In this document: positions 42,862 through 53,966 of the stretch, one piece after another
Numbering within the stretch: position 1 is the stretch's first letter
How the letters are laid out: every line of letters begins with the position of its first letter
DNA from: Fidelibacterota bacterium
GTDB lineage: Bacteria > Fidelibacterota > Marinisomatia > Marinisomatales > Marinisomataceae
Assembly: GCA_019650355.1 (NCBI GenBank)
Contig: BOWX01000001.1
Span: 192,234-256,233 of the forward strand
Reading direction: 5' to 3'
Length of the DNA: 64,000 bases
Notes under the pieces: generated by a model
What the model was told of the DNA's origin: nothing
Seen by the model: the letters and a program-made list of their open reading frames with translations, nothing else
The model's database searches: none
Position numbers and translations under genes: made by a program

Positions 42862-44150
42862 ATGAAAAATATATCAATAAATAAATTAAAAGATTTTATA
42901 GGAAAAGAAGTCCAGCTAAATGGATGGATTTATAATCTTAGATCTGTTGGAAAAATTTGGTTTGCAATCGTTAGAGATGGTACAGGTTTTGTCCAATGCG
43001 TCATTACAAGCAATGATGTTTCTTCTGATGTTTTTGAACTTGAATCTAGTCTTACTCAAGAATCATCTGTAACTGTTAAGGAATTGTTCAAGAGGATTCT
43101 CGTTCTGATTTAGGCCTTGAGATTTTAGTAAAAAATATAGAAGTAATTCATATTGCTGAAGAATATCCGATTGCTTTGAAAGAGCACGGAGTAAGCTTTT
43201 TAATGGATAATAGGCACCTTTGGTTACGATCAAAGAAGCAGTATGCCATAATGAAAGTTCGTCAAAATGTAATTAAATCAATTAGAGATTTTTTTGATAC
43301 AAGAGATTTTGTGTTAATTGACTCACCTATGTTTACTGGAAATGCTGTTGAAGGCACTACTACATTATTTGAAACTGAATATTTTAATAGATCAGCTTAT
43401 TTAACTCAAAGTGGACAGCTATATCAGGAAGCCGGGGCAATGGCCTTTGGAAAAACATATTGTTTTGGTCCATGTTTTAGGGCTGAAAAATCAAAAACGA
43501 GAAAACATTTAACAGAATTTTGGATGGTAGAACCAGAAATGGCATTTTATGATTTAAAAGATAATATGGATTTGATTGAGGAATTTATTGTTCATATTGT
43601 TTCTCAAAGTATTGAAAATTGTAAAGAAGAGTTAAAAATTTTGGAAAGAGATATTACATTGCTCGAGAAAGTAAAATCTCCATTTCCTCGAATAACCTAC
43701 GATGAAGCTGTTAAGCTCTTACATGATAATGGTCAAGAATTTAAGTACGGTAGTGATTTTGGAGCACCGGATGAAGAATTGATTGCTTCAAAGTTTGATA
43801 GCCCTGTTATGATACATAGTTGGCCTCATGAGACTAAAGCTTTTTATATGAAAAGAGATGATTCTGATAAACTTGCTTTAGGGGTAGATGTTATTGCACC
43901 AGAAGGTTACGGTGAAATAGTTGGTGGGGGACAAAGAGAAGATGATCACGACACCTTGGTTAAGAGAATAGAAGATCATGGACTGCCTTTAAGCGCATTC
44001 AAGTGGTATTTAGACTTAAGAAAATATGGTTCAGTTACTCATTCCGGATTTGGATTGGGGCTTGAAAGAACAGTTTCATGGATATGTGGAATAGATCATG
44101 TAAGACAAACCATTCCTTTTCCAAGAACAATGGGAAGATTGGAGCCATAA
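42862..44150 (+). CDS. asnS: asparagine--tRNA ligase (one apparent frameshift near 43.08 kb)
   Basis: [89 protein letters not shown]. Confidence 0.95.
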
Positions 44151-44608
44151 TGAAATTTAACGGAAGAATTGCTGTTTTCGGAGGAAGGTTTATTTCAGAA
44201 GAAATTTATAACGATACCGTAGAAATTGGGAAACGAATGGCCGAAAAAAATTGGTTGGTTTTCTGCGGCGGCGGTGAAGGTGTAATGGAAGCTATTGCTA
44301 AAGGCGTATCACTTGGCGGTGGAACATGTATTGGAATTTTAAAAGACAAAGATTTTAAAACTGGAAATGAATATCTCAGTATTCCAATTTCAACTGGATT
44401 GGATATAACTAGAAATGCCTTAATTAGCTATAATTGCGATTTAGGTGTTGCAATTTCTGGAGCCTACGGAACACTTAGTGAAATAGCCTTCACATTAGCT
44501 CAAGAAAAGCAATTAATTGCTTATAATAGTTGGGATATTCCAAAATCAATTCAAGTGAAAACTATAGATTCTTTAATTGAGGAAGTAGATAAGTGTCTAA
44601 AGCATTAA
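44150..44608 (+). CDS. TIGR00725/SLOG-type Rossmann protein
   Basis: IAVFGGRFISEE...VFCGGGEGVMEAIAKGVSLGGGTCIGIL...GAYGTLSEIAFTLA. Confidence 0.82.
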   Translation: MKFNGRIAVFGGRFISEEIYNDTVEIGKRMAEKNWLVFCGGGEGVMEAIAKGVSLGGGTCIGILKDKDFKTGNEYLSIPISTGLDITRNALISYNCDLGVAISGAYGTLSEIAFTLAQEKQLIAYNSWDIPKSIQVKTIDSLIEEVDKCLKH

Positions 44609-46176
44609 ATGTTGCAGTTTGTCAAATAAACCCTACATTAGGAAATTTTCAAAAAAATATTGATATAATTTCTAAAAACTATAAATCCGCAGTAGAAAAA
44701 GGTGCAGACTTAGTGGTCTTTCCAGAAATGTCCATAACAGGATATCCTCCTCAAGATTTACTCAATAATAAAGAATTTATTAGTCAAAATATTTCCTGCT
44801 TGAATGAGCTTACTAAGTCAATAACCATTCCATGTATTTTGGGTTATGTTGATTTTGAGGATAATAAAAAATTCAATGCAGCTGCTGTGTGCCAAGATGG
44901 AGAAATAGTTTATAAATATCACAAAATTCATTTACCAAATTATGATGTATTTGATGAAAGAAGATATTTTCATAGCGGTGATTCTATTGGAATATTTGAC
45001 TTAAAAGTAAATAATTCTGATTACAAAATTGCGTTACAAATTTGTGAAGATTTATGGGAAGATGAATATGAACGAAAAATATCAGGAGAGATTATAGAAA
45101 ATAACCCTGATTTAATTATTAATATTTCAGCTTCTCCATTTGCAAAAGATAGAAAAAATGACAGGATGAAATTAATTCAAAGCAAATACAAGGATGCAAA
45201 TTGTCCATTTATTTATTGCAATCTTGTTGGTGGCCAAGATGAATTGATTTTTGATGGTTTCTCGATGGTTTTTAACAGCGAATCAGAATTAATTGACATT
45301 GCTAATGGTTTTGAAGAACAAATTCTAATAACCGATCTCAAAACAAAAGAATTAATTGAAAATATTTCTCCAAATGAGCAGTTATTTAAGGCATTATCTT
45401 TAGGAATTAAGGATTATTTCATTAAAACAGGACATGAAAAAGCTGTTATTGGACTAAGTGGAGGTATTGATTCAGCGTTGGTAGCTTGTCTTGCTGTAGA
45501 TGCTCTTGGTTCAGAAAATGTATCTTTGATTTCAATGCCTTCAAGGTTTTCAAGTGATCATAGTAAAAGTGATGCGAAACAATTAGCTAAAAATCTTGAT
45601 ACAAATTTTAAAACAGTAGATATCGATAGCTTATTTCAAGCTTATTTAGATGTTATGAATGTACATTTTGATGGGTCAAATCCAAATGTAGCTGAAGAAA
45701 ATATTCAATCAAGAATAAGGGGAAATATTTTAATGGCATTTTCAAACAAGTTTGGCTCCTTAGTTTTATCTACAGGAAATAAAACAGAATTGGCGCTTGG
45801 ATATTGTACTTTATACGGAGATATGAGTGGTGGGTTATCAGCTATTGGAGATTTAAATAAAACTGAAGTATATGAGCTTTCAAAGTGGATTAATCAAGAT
45901 AATGAAACTATTCCTAACAATATTATAAATAAAGAACCATCAGCAGAGCTTGCTCCTAATCAGGTTGATCCATTTGATTATGATTTAATTAGTCCAATTG
46001 TAGATAAAATTGTTTTCGGAGATGGAAATGAGCAAAATGAACAATATTTAAGTCTGAAAAAGAAGATAGATATTAATGAACATAAAAGAAGACAAGCTGC
46101 TCCCGTTCTTAGAGTAAGTAAAAAAGCTTTCGGTATTGGAAGACGAATTCCAATTGTAAATCATTTCAATGAGTAG
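44593..46176 (+). CDS. nadE: glutamine-dependent NAD+ synthase
   Basis: Nitrilase domain VFPEMSITGYPPQDLL and synthase domain VIGLSGGIDSALVACLAVDALG, STGNKTELALGYCTLYGDMSGG; GTG start. Confidence 0.96.
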   Translation: MSKALNVAVCQINPTLGNFQKNIDIISKNYKSAVEKGADLVVFPEMSITGYPPQDLLNNKEFISQNISCLNELTKSITIPCILGYVDFEDNKKFNAAAVCQDGEIVYKYHKIHLPNYDVFDERRYFHSGDSIGIFDLKVNNSDYKIALQICEDLWEDEYERKISGEIIENNPDLIINISASPFAKDRKNDRMKLIQSKYKDANCPFIYCNLVGGQDELIFDGFSMVFNSESELIDIANGFEEQILITDLKTKELIENISPNEQLFKALSLGIKDYFIKTGHEKAVIGLSGGIDSALVACLAVDALGSENVSLISMPSRFSSDHSKSDAKQLAKNLDTNFKTVDIDSLFQAYLDVMNVHFDGSNPNVAEENIQSRIRGNILMAFSNKFGSLVLSTGNKTELALGYCTLYGDMSGGLSAIGDLNKTEVYELSKWINQDNETIPNNIINKEPSAELAPNQVDPFDYDLISPIVDKIVFGDGNEQNEQYLSLKKKIDINEHKRRQAAPVLRVSKKAFGIGRRIPIVNHFNE

Positions 46177-47953
46177 TACGACAAAACCTATAAGAAATTT
46201 CTGCATTATTGCACATATAGATCACGGTAAGTCCACACTTGCCGATAGACTTCTTGAGCATACTGGAACCATTTCAAAGAAGAAGATGCAAGATCAAGTT
46301 TTAGATAATATGGAACTGGAAAGAGAAAGAGGTATTACCATTAAAAGTCATTCGATTCGAATTGATTATAATGGACATATTTTAAATTTAATTGATACAC
46401 CAGGCCATGTTGATTTTACTTATGAAGTTTCAAGAACACTATCTGCAAGTGAAGGTGCATTGTTAATTGTAGATGCAGCTCAAGGAATAGAAGCTCAAAC
46501 TGTCACAAATTATTTACTAGCTATTGATAATGATTTAGAAATTATCCCTGTTATAAATAAAGTTGATTTACCTAATGCCGATATAGAAAATGTTACATCA
46601 CAAATTATTGAATTAGTTGGTTGTTCAAAGGATGATATTTTGCTAGCAAGCGCTAAAACAGGAGAGGGAATAGAAGATATTTTAACTACAATCATTGATA
46701 AAATTCCTCCTCCAGACGAACCAAAAAATGAAGAATTTAAAGGTTTAATTTTTGACTCAATATATGATAGATATAGAGGAGTTGTTGCTTATGTAAGGGT
46801 ATATGAAGGTTCATTGAAAAAAGGTAGTAGAATTAAGTTTTTTGCCCATAATACACACTATGATGTAGATGAAGTAGGCCATTTTGTTATTGAAAGAAAA
46901 AAAGCAGATTCCATTAAAGCTGGAGAAGTAGGATATATAATAGCGAATGTCAGAGATATTGAACATGTTTTGGCTGGAGACACAGTTACAAATTTTAACA
47001 AGCCTTGTAAAAACCCTTTACCTGGATTTCAAAAGATAAAACCTATGGTTTTTTCAGGTCTTTTTCCATCGGATGCAGGAGATTATGACGATTTACGAAC
47101 TGCACTTGAAAAACTTAAGCTAAATGATGCTTCGTTATCTTTTGAACCAGAGGTAAGTGATGCCCTTGGTTTTGGTTATAGATGTGGATTCCTTGGGTTG
47201 CTTCACATGGAAATCATTCAAGAAAGATTGGAAAGAGAGTTTGATCTTTCAATTGTTACAACCAGTCCAAATGTAAAATATTTGGCTAATCTAAAAGACG
47301 GTTCTCAAGTTGAGGTTCAACGTCCTGCTTTATTGCCTGAACCAAAATTCCTTGAAAGTTTAATGGAGCCTATTGTTACAGCAGAAATTCTTACTCCTGT
47401 TGATTATATAGGCAATGTAATGAAGATATGTGAAGAGAAAAGAGGGAAATACAAATCCACTCAATATTTATCTAAATCAAAGGTGCAACTTATATATGAA
47501 CTACCTTTAGGTGAAATTCTTTTTGATTTCTATGATAAAATGAAATCTGGCTCAAAAGGTTACGCTTCTTTTGACTACACATTTAAAGAATATCAAACTA
47601 GCAAACTCGATAAACTAGATATTTTAATAAATAAAGAACCGGTTGATGCATTATCAATGATATGTGCCAAGAAAGACTCTTATCATAGAGGTTTAGCCTT
47701 ATGCCAGAAGTTAAAGGAGTTAATTCCAAGGCATCAAATTCAAATCCCTATTCAAGCTTCAATTGGATCAAGGGTTATTGCAAGAACTAATATTGCTCCG
47801 TTTAGAAAAAATGTTACTGAAAAACTCTACGGTGGAGATGTTACTAGAAAAAATAAATTACTTCAAAAGCAGAAAAAGGGTAAAAAAAGAATGCGAATGA
47901 TTGGAAGGGTTGAAGTTCCTCAGGAAGCCCTATTGGCAGTTCTTAAAATATAG
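46169..47953 (+). CDS. lepA: elongation factor 4
   Basis: RNFCIIAHIDHGKSTLADRLLEHTGT, ERERGITIK, C-terminal GGDVTRKNKLLQKQKKGKKRMR. Confidence 0.98.
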   Translation: MSSTTKPIRNFCIIAHIDHGKSTLADRLLEHTGTISKKKMQDQVLDNMELERERGITIKSHSIRIDYNGHILNLIDTPGHVDFTYEVSRTLSASEGALLIVDAAQGIEAQTVTNYLLAIDNDLEIIPVINKVDLPNADIENVTSQIIELVGCSKDDILLASAKTGEGIEDILTTIIDKIPPPDEPKNEEFKGLIFDSIYDRYRGVVAYVRVYEGSLKKGSRIKFFAHNTHYDVDEVGHFVIERKKADSIKAGEVGYIIANVRDIEHVLAGDTVTNFNKPCKNPLPGFQKIKPMVFSGLFPSDAGDYDDLRTALEKLKLNDASLSFEPEVSDALGFGYRCGFLGLLHMEIIQERLEREFDLSIVTTSPNVKYLANLKDGSQVEVQRPALLPEPKFLESLMEPIVTAEILTPVDYIGNVMKICEEKRGKYKSTQYLSKSKVQLIYELPLGEILFDFYDKMKSGSKGYASFDYTFKEYQTSKLDKLDILINKEPVDALSMICAKKDSYHRGLALCQKLKELIPRHQIQIPIQASIGSRVIARTNIAPFRKNVTEKLYGGDVTRKNKLLQKQKKGKKRMRMIGRVEVPQEALLAVLKI

Positions 47954-47954
47954 C

Positions 47955-48650
47955 ATGTTTTCTGAATATTTTTTTAAATCTAAATCTTTATTTTATAGCT
48001 TACTTGTCACTTTACCTCTCTTTATAATTTATGAAATTGGAATTTTCTTTTTGTTCCAAGCAGATATATCGTTTTCTAAAAATGGAGCAGATGTTTTAAT
48101 TGAAGAATTTATTAAAATGCTAGGATTGAACGGATACTATGTAGCTAGTTCTATTTTTATAATTGTACTTTTTTTTGTTCTTTTCAGTCAAAGAAAAAAT
48201 TTTAAAACGTTTGATATATCTATTAAATATATTTCAATTATGATTATAGAATCTTTGCTTTATGCAGGTGTTTTATTGTTAGTTCTTCAAAATATCTATC
48301 TAATTCAGGGTTTGACAATTAATGTAATAAATAATATCATTTTATCTATTGGGGCAGGGTTGTATGAAGAGCTTATTTTCCGTTTTTTATTATTATTTAT
48401 TTTAACAAAATCATTTTCATTCATTTTCAAAACCAATGAATCTTCTTCCCTAATTCTATCGATTATTTTTAGTTCAATTCTGTTTTCATCATTTCATTAT
48501 ATTGGAATCGAGTCATTTACTCCATTATCATTTACCTTAAGATTTATTGCAGGTGTTTATTTATCATTGATATATATAAACCGTGGTTTCGGTATTGTTG
48601 CTTTAACTCATGCATTTTATGATTTATTTGTTATTTTTCAATTAACTTAG
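47955..48650 (+). CDS. CPBP family intramembrane metalloprotease
   Basis: GAGLYEELIFRFLLLF ... FHYIGIESF ... IYINRGFGIVALTHAFYDLF. Confidence 0.85.
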   Translation: MFSEYFFKSKSLFYSLLVTLPLFIIYEIGIFFLFQADISFSKNGADVLIEEFIKMLGLNGYYVASSIFIIVLFFVLFSQRKNFKTFDISIKYISIMIIESLLYAGVLLLVLQNIYLIQGLTINVINNIILSIGAGLYEELIFRFLLLFILTKSFSFIFKTNESSSLILSIIFSSILFSSFHYIGIESFTPLSFTLRFIAGVYLSLIYINRGFGIVALTHAFYDLFVIFQLT

Positions 48651-48653
48651 CCT

Positions 48654-49379
48654 ATGAAAAAAATATGTTTTTATTTGATGGTGATAAGCCAAATTTTTGC
48701 TCAAACAACTATTGATACGTTATCAGTAACAATTTATCCTGAATTCTCTTATCCTGGGGTGGCAATAGAATATAAGTTTGATAAATTTGGAAGTGATGAA
48801 ATTGAATTCCCTGTATCTTCAGATATAGATTCTGTGCTTTATACAGTTTCTGGAGACGGATTAGAATTTGAACAAATTTTGAAAACAAATGAAAATTCTT
48901 TACAAGCTATCAATCAGGATGGAAATCACACTATTTATTTATTTTTAGATAGATTTATCAAAGATCCCGGTCCAAGAAAATTTTCATATGATTTTGGGTC
49001 GAATCAAACAATTAAAACCTTTATTCTGGGAGTTCAAATACCTTTTGCTTCAGAAGATTTTATAGTAAATGCTGAAGGTTTTTCTCTTGAAAAAGTTAGA
49101 GATCAAAATGGTCTAACATTTTTTCAGGGAATTATTAATGATTTTTCAGAATCATCATCGTCAGAGATTAATTTAAGTTATTATAATCCACATGGAAATA
49201 CGTCAATTGAATATGCTGCAAATATAAGCACTCAAGATTCTGTGGTTCAGCCACCACCAACTGCAAGTGATAGATTTGTTAGATATCCTTTCATCACTTG
49301 GGAGCCAATGATAGCCTTTTTGCTATTATCAATTATTTTAGTTGTTATCTATGAGTTTCAAAGGATTAGAGATGAATAG
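48654..49379 (+). CDS. hypothetical exported protein with C-terminal transmembrane anchor
   Basis: Signal-like N-terminus, C-terminal hydrophobic WEPMIAFLLLSIILVVIYEF. Confidence 0.6.
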   Translation: MKKICFYLMVISQIFAQTTIDTLSVTIYPEFSYPGVAIEYKFDKFGSDEIEFPVSSDIDSVLYTVSGDGLEFEQILKTNENSLQAINQDGNHTIYLFLDRFIKDPGPRKFSYDFGSNQTIKTFILGVQIPFASEDFIVNAEGFSLEKVRDQNGLTFFQGIINDFSESSSSEINLSYYNPHGNTSIEYAANISTQDSVVQPPPTASDRFVRYPFITWEPMIAFLLLSIILVVIYEFQRIRDE

Positions 49380-50361
49380 AATATTAATTATTTTAATATT
49401 TTTATTTACATCACAAGCCTGTGACTATAAACGAGATTCTATTGGTGGAAACGATGATATTGTTGTTCTTGCTGCAAAGGAAGATAGAGAAAAAATAGGT
49501 TCTTTATTATCCATTGTTTTCAATGATACTCTTTTAACCCCATCTCCTGAATTATTCTATAATATTAAATTTGCTGAACCAGAGAGCTTTTCAGCGCTTA
49601 AAACTCAGACAAATCTTGTAATTGCATCTATTGGTGATTATGAGCTAAATCCTGCAACTAAGCTAACCAAAGATTTATTAGGAGAAAGCGCATTTAAAAA
49701 AACACTAAATGATACTCCTTTAATTTTATCAAGAAATCAATTCGCTAAAAATCAATTATTTATGATAATAAGTGGTAATGATTATGAGCAAATAAACGAT
49801 TACCTAGTTCAGAATAGCACTTTTATAAAACAGCAATTCGATGAAAATTTTTTCAAAAAACAAGCTCAATATTTCTTAGAAAATGAAAGACAGGAAGAAT
49901 TAGAGTCAGAAATCTATAAATCATATGATTGGACAATGAAAATTCCATGGGGATGGGAATTGATAAAAAATGACAGTGATAAATCATTTTTTTGGATTGG
50001 ACAAGAACTTCCATTTAGATGGATTGCTGTTCATTGGAGAGATGGAAATCATTTTAGCAAGGAAGATGCTTTAGAATATCTTCAAGAATTTCCTCAAGAG
50101 CATTTTAGTTCTATTAGATATAATCAAGATTATTTGAATATTGAATTTGATGATTTCAATGATGAATCAGCTTATAGAGTTTTTGGTTTATGGGAATCAA
50201 TTGATGATGCTAAAGGCGGTCCATTTCAAGGATATATCTTTTATGATTATGAAAATGATAGAACCTTTTATATAAGTTATATAGTTTTTAATCCTGGAGG
50301 AAAAAAAGCATTTTATATGCGCCAAATGGAAATGATTGCTAAAACAATAGATATAAATTAA
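49372..50361 (+). CDS. DUF4837 family lipoprotein-like protein
   Basis: MNRILIILIFLFTSQACDYKRD; KIPWGWELIKND...FFWIGQELPFRWIAVHWRDG. Confidence 0.78.
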   Translation: MNRILIILIFLFTSQACDYKRDSIGGNDDIVVLAAKEDREKIGSLLSIVFNDTLLTPSPELFYNIKFAEPESFSALKTQTNLVIASIGDYELNPATKLTKDLLGESAFKKTLNDTPLILSRNQFAKNQLFMIISGNDYEQINDYLVQNSTFIKQQFDENFFKKQAQYFLENERQEELESEIYKSYDWTMKIPWGWELIKNDSDKSFFWIGQELPFRWIAVHWRDGNHFSKEDALEYLQEFPQEHFSSIRYNQDYLNIEFDDFNDESAYRVFGLWESIDDAKGGPFQGYIFYDYENDRTFYISYIVFNPGGKKAFYMRQMEMIAKTIDIN

Positions 50362-51072
50362 ATGAAAAACTTAGTTATTCTACCAACTTACAATGAATCA
50401 AAAAATATTGTTCAAACTATCAATTTAGTTTTAGCTCAAAGAGATGATTTAAATATTCTTATCATCGACGATAATTCTCCTGATGGGACTGCGAAAATTG
50501 TTAAAGACTTAAATAATGAAAAAATTTTTATAATTGAGCGTGAATCAAAAAAAGGTTTAGGCTCAGCATATGTTGAAGGCTTTTCATGGTCTTTAAAAAA
50601 TAACTATCAAAAAATAATTCAAATGGATGCAGACTTATCTCACGATCCTAAAGAAATAAATCCTATGTTAAATTTATTGGAAAGTAATGACCTTGTTATT
50701 GGTAGTAGGTATGAAGGAGGTTTGAGAGTAATTAATTGGCCTATCAGAAGGTTGTACATCAGTTATTTTGCTAATATTTATGCAAGAATTATTACTGGTG
50801 TTCCTGTTAAAGACTTGACAGCTGGATTCAAGGGCTGGACAAAAGATACTTTAAATAGAATTAATTTTCAGGAATGTTCTTCACAGGGATATTGTTTTCA
50901 AATTGAGACTTCCTTTAGAGCTTTTCAAAAAGGTTGTAAGTTGATTGAGCATCCTATAGTTTTTACAGACCGAACAGTTGGAGAATCAAAAATGAGTAAG
51001 GCTGTAATGATAGAGGCAGTATTTAAGGTTTGGATTTTTGGTTTATGGAGATTACTAAGGTTAAAAAGATGA
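50362..51072 (+). CDS. dolichol/polyprenol-phosphate mannosyltransferase-like glycosyltransferase
   Basis: LPTYNESKNIVQTI, IIDDNSPDGTAKIV, QMDADLSHDPKEI, DRTVGESKMSK. Confidence 0.92.
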   Translation: MKNLVILPTYNESKNIVQTINLVLAQRDDLNILIIDDNSPDGTAKIVKDLNNEKIFIIERESKKGLGSAYVEGFSWSLKNNYQKIIQMDADLSHDPKEINPMLNLLESNDLVIGSRYEGGLRVINWPIRRLYISYFANIYARIITGVPVKDLTAGFKGWTKDTLNRINFQECSSQGYCFQIETSFRAFQKGCKLIEHPIVFTDRTVGESKMSKAVMIEAVFKVWIFGLWRLLRLKR

Positions 51073-52013
51073 AAAGACATTATTTACCATTTGAAAAACC
51101 TTTAAAAGATTTAGATTTTGAAATTGAAAAATTGACAACATCCGAATCTGATTCAAAACAATTAAAAGATTTAATTGTTGAAAGGGAAAATTTGGAAAAA
51201 GAAATTTTTGCAGATTTATCTCCTTGGGAAACTGTCCAACTAGCCAGACATCCAAATAGACCTTATACCCTTGATTACATCAATGCTTGGTGTGATAATT
51301 TCACAGAATTGCATGGAGACAAAGCTTTTTCAGATGACAACGCAGTTGTAGCAGGAATTGGAATCATCGACAAAGTAAAGGTTGCTATTATTGGTCAACA
51401 AAAAGGAAGAAACACCAAAGATAATATTTTTAGGAATTTTGGGATGATGAAACCTGAAGGTTATAGAAAAGCATTAAGAGTTATGAAGTTAGCTGAGAAA
51501 TTTAAATTGCCTATAATTACATTGATTGACACCCCTGGAGCTGACCCAGGTATTGGAGCTGAAGAAAGGGGACAAGGGTATGCTATAGCAAATAATCTTT
51601 TTGAAATGGCTTCAATTAAAACTCAAATTTTATCAATTGTCATTGGAGAGGGAGCTAGCGGTGGCGCATTAGGCATTGGACTTTGCGATAAGATGATTAT
51701 GCTTGAGAATACTTGGTTTTCTGTTATCAGTCCTGAGGGTTGTGCATCTATTTTATGGAAAGACTCTTCAAAAGCACCAGAAGCTGCTAAATCCTTAAAG
51801 CTCACTCCTAAAGATTTGATGGAACATAATATTTGTAATATGATTGTTTACGAGCCTTCTGGAGGTGCACACAGACATTTTGATGCTACTGCAGACATTC
51901 TTAAGGAAACAATTTTAAGTGAAATAAAAGAATTGCAAAATAACTTGAGTAGTGATTTCTTGGAGTCTAGAGTTTCAAGATATGATAAGCTTGGTGTTTT
52001 TAGAGAAGATTAA
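51069..52013 (+). CDS. accA: acetyl-CoA carboxylase carboxyltransferase subunit alpha
   Basis: RHPNRPYTLDYINAW, GQQKGRNTKDNIFRNFGMMKPEGYRKALRVM, DTPGADPGIGAEERGQ, SPEGCASILWKD. Confidence 0.97.
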   Translation: MKRHYLPFEKPLKDLDFEIEKLTTSESDSKQLKDLIVERENLEKEIFADLSPWETVQLARHPNRPYTLDYINAWCDNFTELHGDKAFSDDNAVVAGIGIIDKVKVAIIGQQKGRNTKDNIFRNFGMMKPEGYRKALRVMKLAEKFKLPIITLIDTPGADPGIGAEERGQGYAIANNLFEMASIKTQILSIVIGEGASGGALGIGLCDKMIMLENTWFSVISPEGCASILWKDSSKAPEAAKSLKLTPKDLMEHNICNMIVYEPSGGAHRHFDATADILKETILSEIKELQNNLSSDFLESRVSRYDKLGVFRED

Positions 52014-53864
52014 TAAAAATCGTATCTGTAATCTTTAAGATCAGCATTATCTCTTAATGCTTGTAGCCAATTACCCCAAATAGCATTTTGTCTATCAATA
52101 AGTAAACTAAATTTTATAGCATCTTTCTTTTCTTCAAAATCACTAACTACAACATCAGCGATATCAATTACTTTTAAAAATGCTTGACCTCTTAAAGTTG
52201 GTAGAGGACCAATAATATCACCTTCTTTAGAATTAGCTAGGGCACCAACTATGAAGTTACTCTTACCAATAGATTCAAAACTTCCAATTAAAGCTGAATT
52301 TGCTTCAGCAACGTATTCGAGATTTTCATTATTTTGAAATATCGCTGAAAGGTTCATTTCGCCTTTATTATTATCTTTAATAGATTCGGCTAAAGTTTTA
52401 ATATGATTTTTTTTGAAATCAGATAAAAATTCATTTTTTAAATCTTCTTTAACCTCTTCAAAAGATATAACTGTTTCTTTACTAACTTTATCAAGAAAAA
52501 ATACCCCAAAGAAATTATCATTTTTAATAGCATCAGAAGTTGAACCTTCAACATTATTGAACGCAAAATTTACTGCACTTCTTCCAACTCCAAAATTATC
52601 AACAAAAATTGACTCTTTTCTTAGACCATTAGAGTCTTGAATTTCCAATCCTAAGGAATCAGCTAATGCAAAAAATCCAAATTCAGTTGCTTCTAAGCGC
52701 AAAAATGCTTGCAGTATCTTTAAGTTCGTTTTCAGTACCTCTTCCAGGTTGAATAGTTAAAAGAATATGAGAGGCATTAACTTGCTCATTACTGTCCACA
52801 GTACGTTTATCATTAACTTTTATTACATGATATCCATATTCTGTTAAAATTGGGCCAACAATTGAACCTTTTTCAGCTTCAAAGGATGCTATTTCAAATT
52901 CAGGCAGCAACTGACCTTTATTGAACCATCCAAGGTCTCCGCCTTTTAAGTTTTGAGGGTCAGCACTATTACTAGGATCTTGCGTATATGTATTGGCTAA
53001 TAAGGCAAAATCTTCACCTTCATTTAATCTAAAAATTAAATCTTCTGCTTCAAGTTTAACACGTAATGAATCTGTTGCATTAGAAGTTATTGGCCATTTA
53101 ACATATTTTAAATACCTTAATTCAGGTTGATCATATTCAGAAATATTTTCATTATAAATATTGTTTAATTCATTATCAGATGGTCTATCTGCCAATAATC
53201 CATTATAAAAATCTTGATCGATTGCTTTTTCAGTTACGTGAAGAACTTCAATTTTATAATCCAGAAATCTTTTTTTGTAATCTTCTAGAACATCACTTGA
53301 AGAAATAGCAGCTGCATTTGTAATATATTGCTGTAATTTGTAGCTTGGCAAATAGACATTTTGCATGAAATCTTCAATTGGTTTCCAGTCGATTTGTCCA
53401 GGATTTAATACAGCATCTAAATATTTTTCTAAATCAAACCTTCCAAATGATTGAAAAGCATCTGAATTCTGTAAAAATGGGGGAGGGTTGTTTTTCATTT
53501 GAAAAAGAACTTCTTCATCGCCAACCACAATTTTGTTCTCTACGATTTGTTCTTGAATAATTAAATCAGCAATCAATCTTTCCCAAACTACAGCTCTTAT
53601 ATATTCTCTTTCCTCATCTGAAATTAAACGACCAGACTGCTGATCCAGTCTATTAATTTCATTAGAAACTAATTGATTAAAATCTTCAAATAATATTGGT
53701 TTTCCGTTTAATGAACCAACTTCATTACCTTGACGACCACTAAAAATGTCAGTGATGCTTGCACCACCGACTAAACCGCCAATTGCCATGCTCGTAACAA
53801 AGAGGACTAAAATAGTCCACATTACTACTTGCATTCTACTTCTCATGTTTGTTATAAGACCCAT
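52010..53864 (-). CDS. peptidylprolyl isomerase, PpiD/SurA-like (one apparent frameshift near 52.69 kb)
   Basis: MGLITNMRSRMQVVMWTILVLFVTSMAIGGLVGG anchor; parvulin domain NASHILLTIQPGRG...DLGWFNKGQLLPEFEIASFEAEKGSIVGPILTEYGYHVIKV. Confidence 0.9.
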
Positions 53865-53966
53865 AGCAAGCGAATTTATGACAGCATCAATGTTTATGCA
53901 AATCTATTAAAAAATTGATAATAGAATTTTGAAAAATACTTTAAATTGAATCACTTTTAAAAAAAC

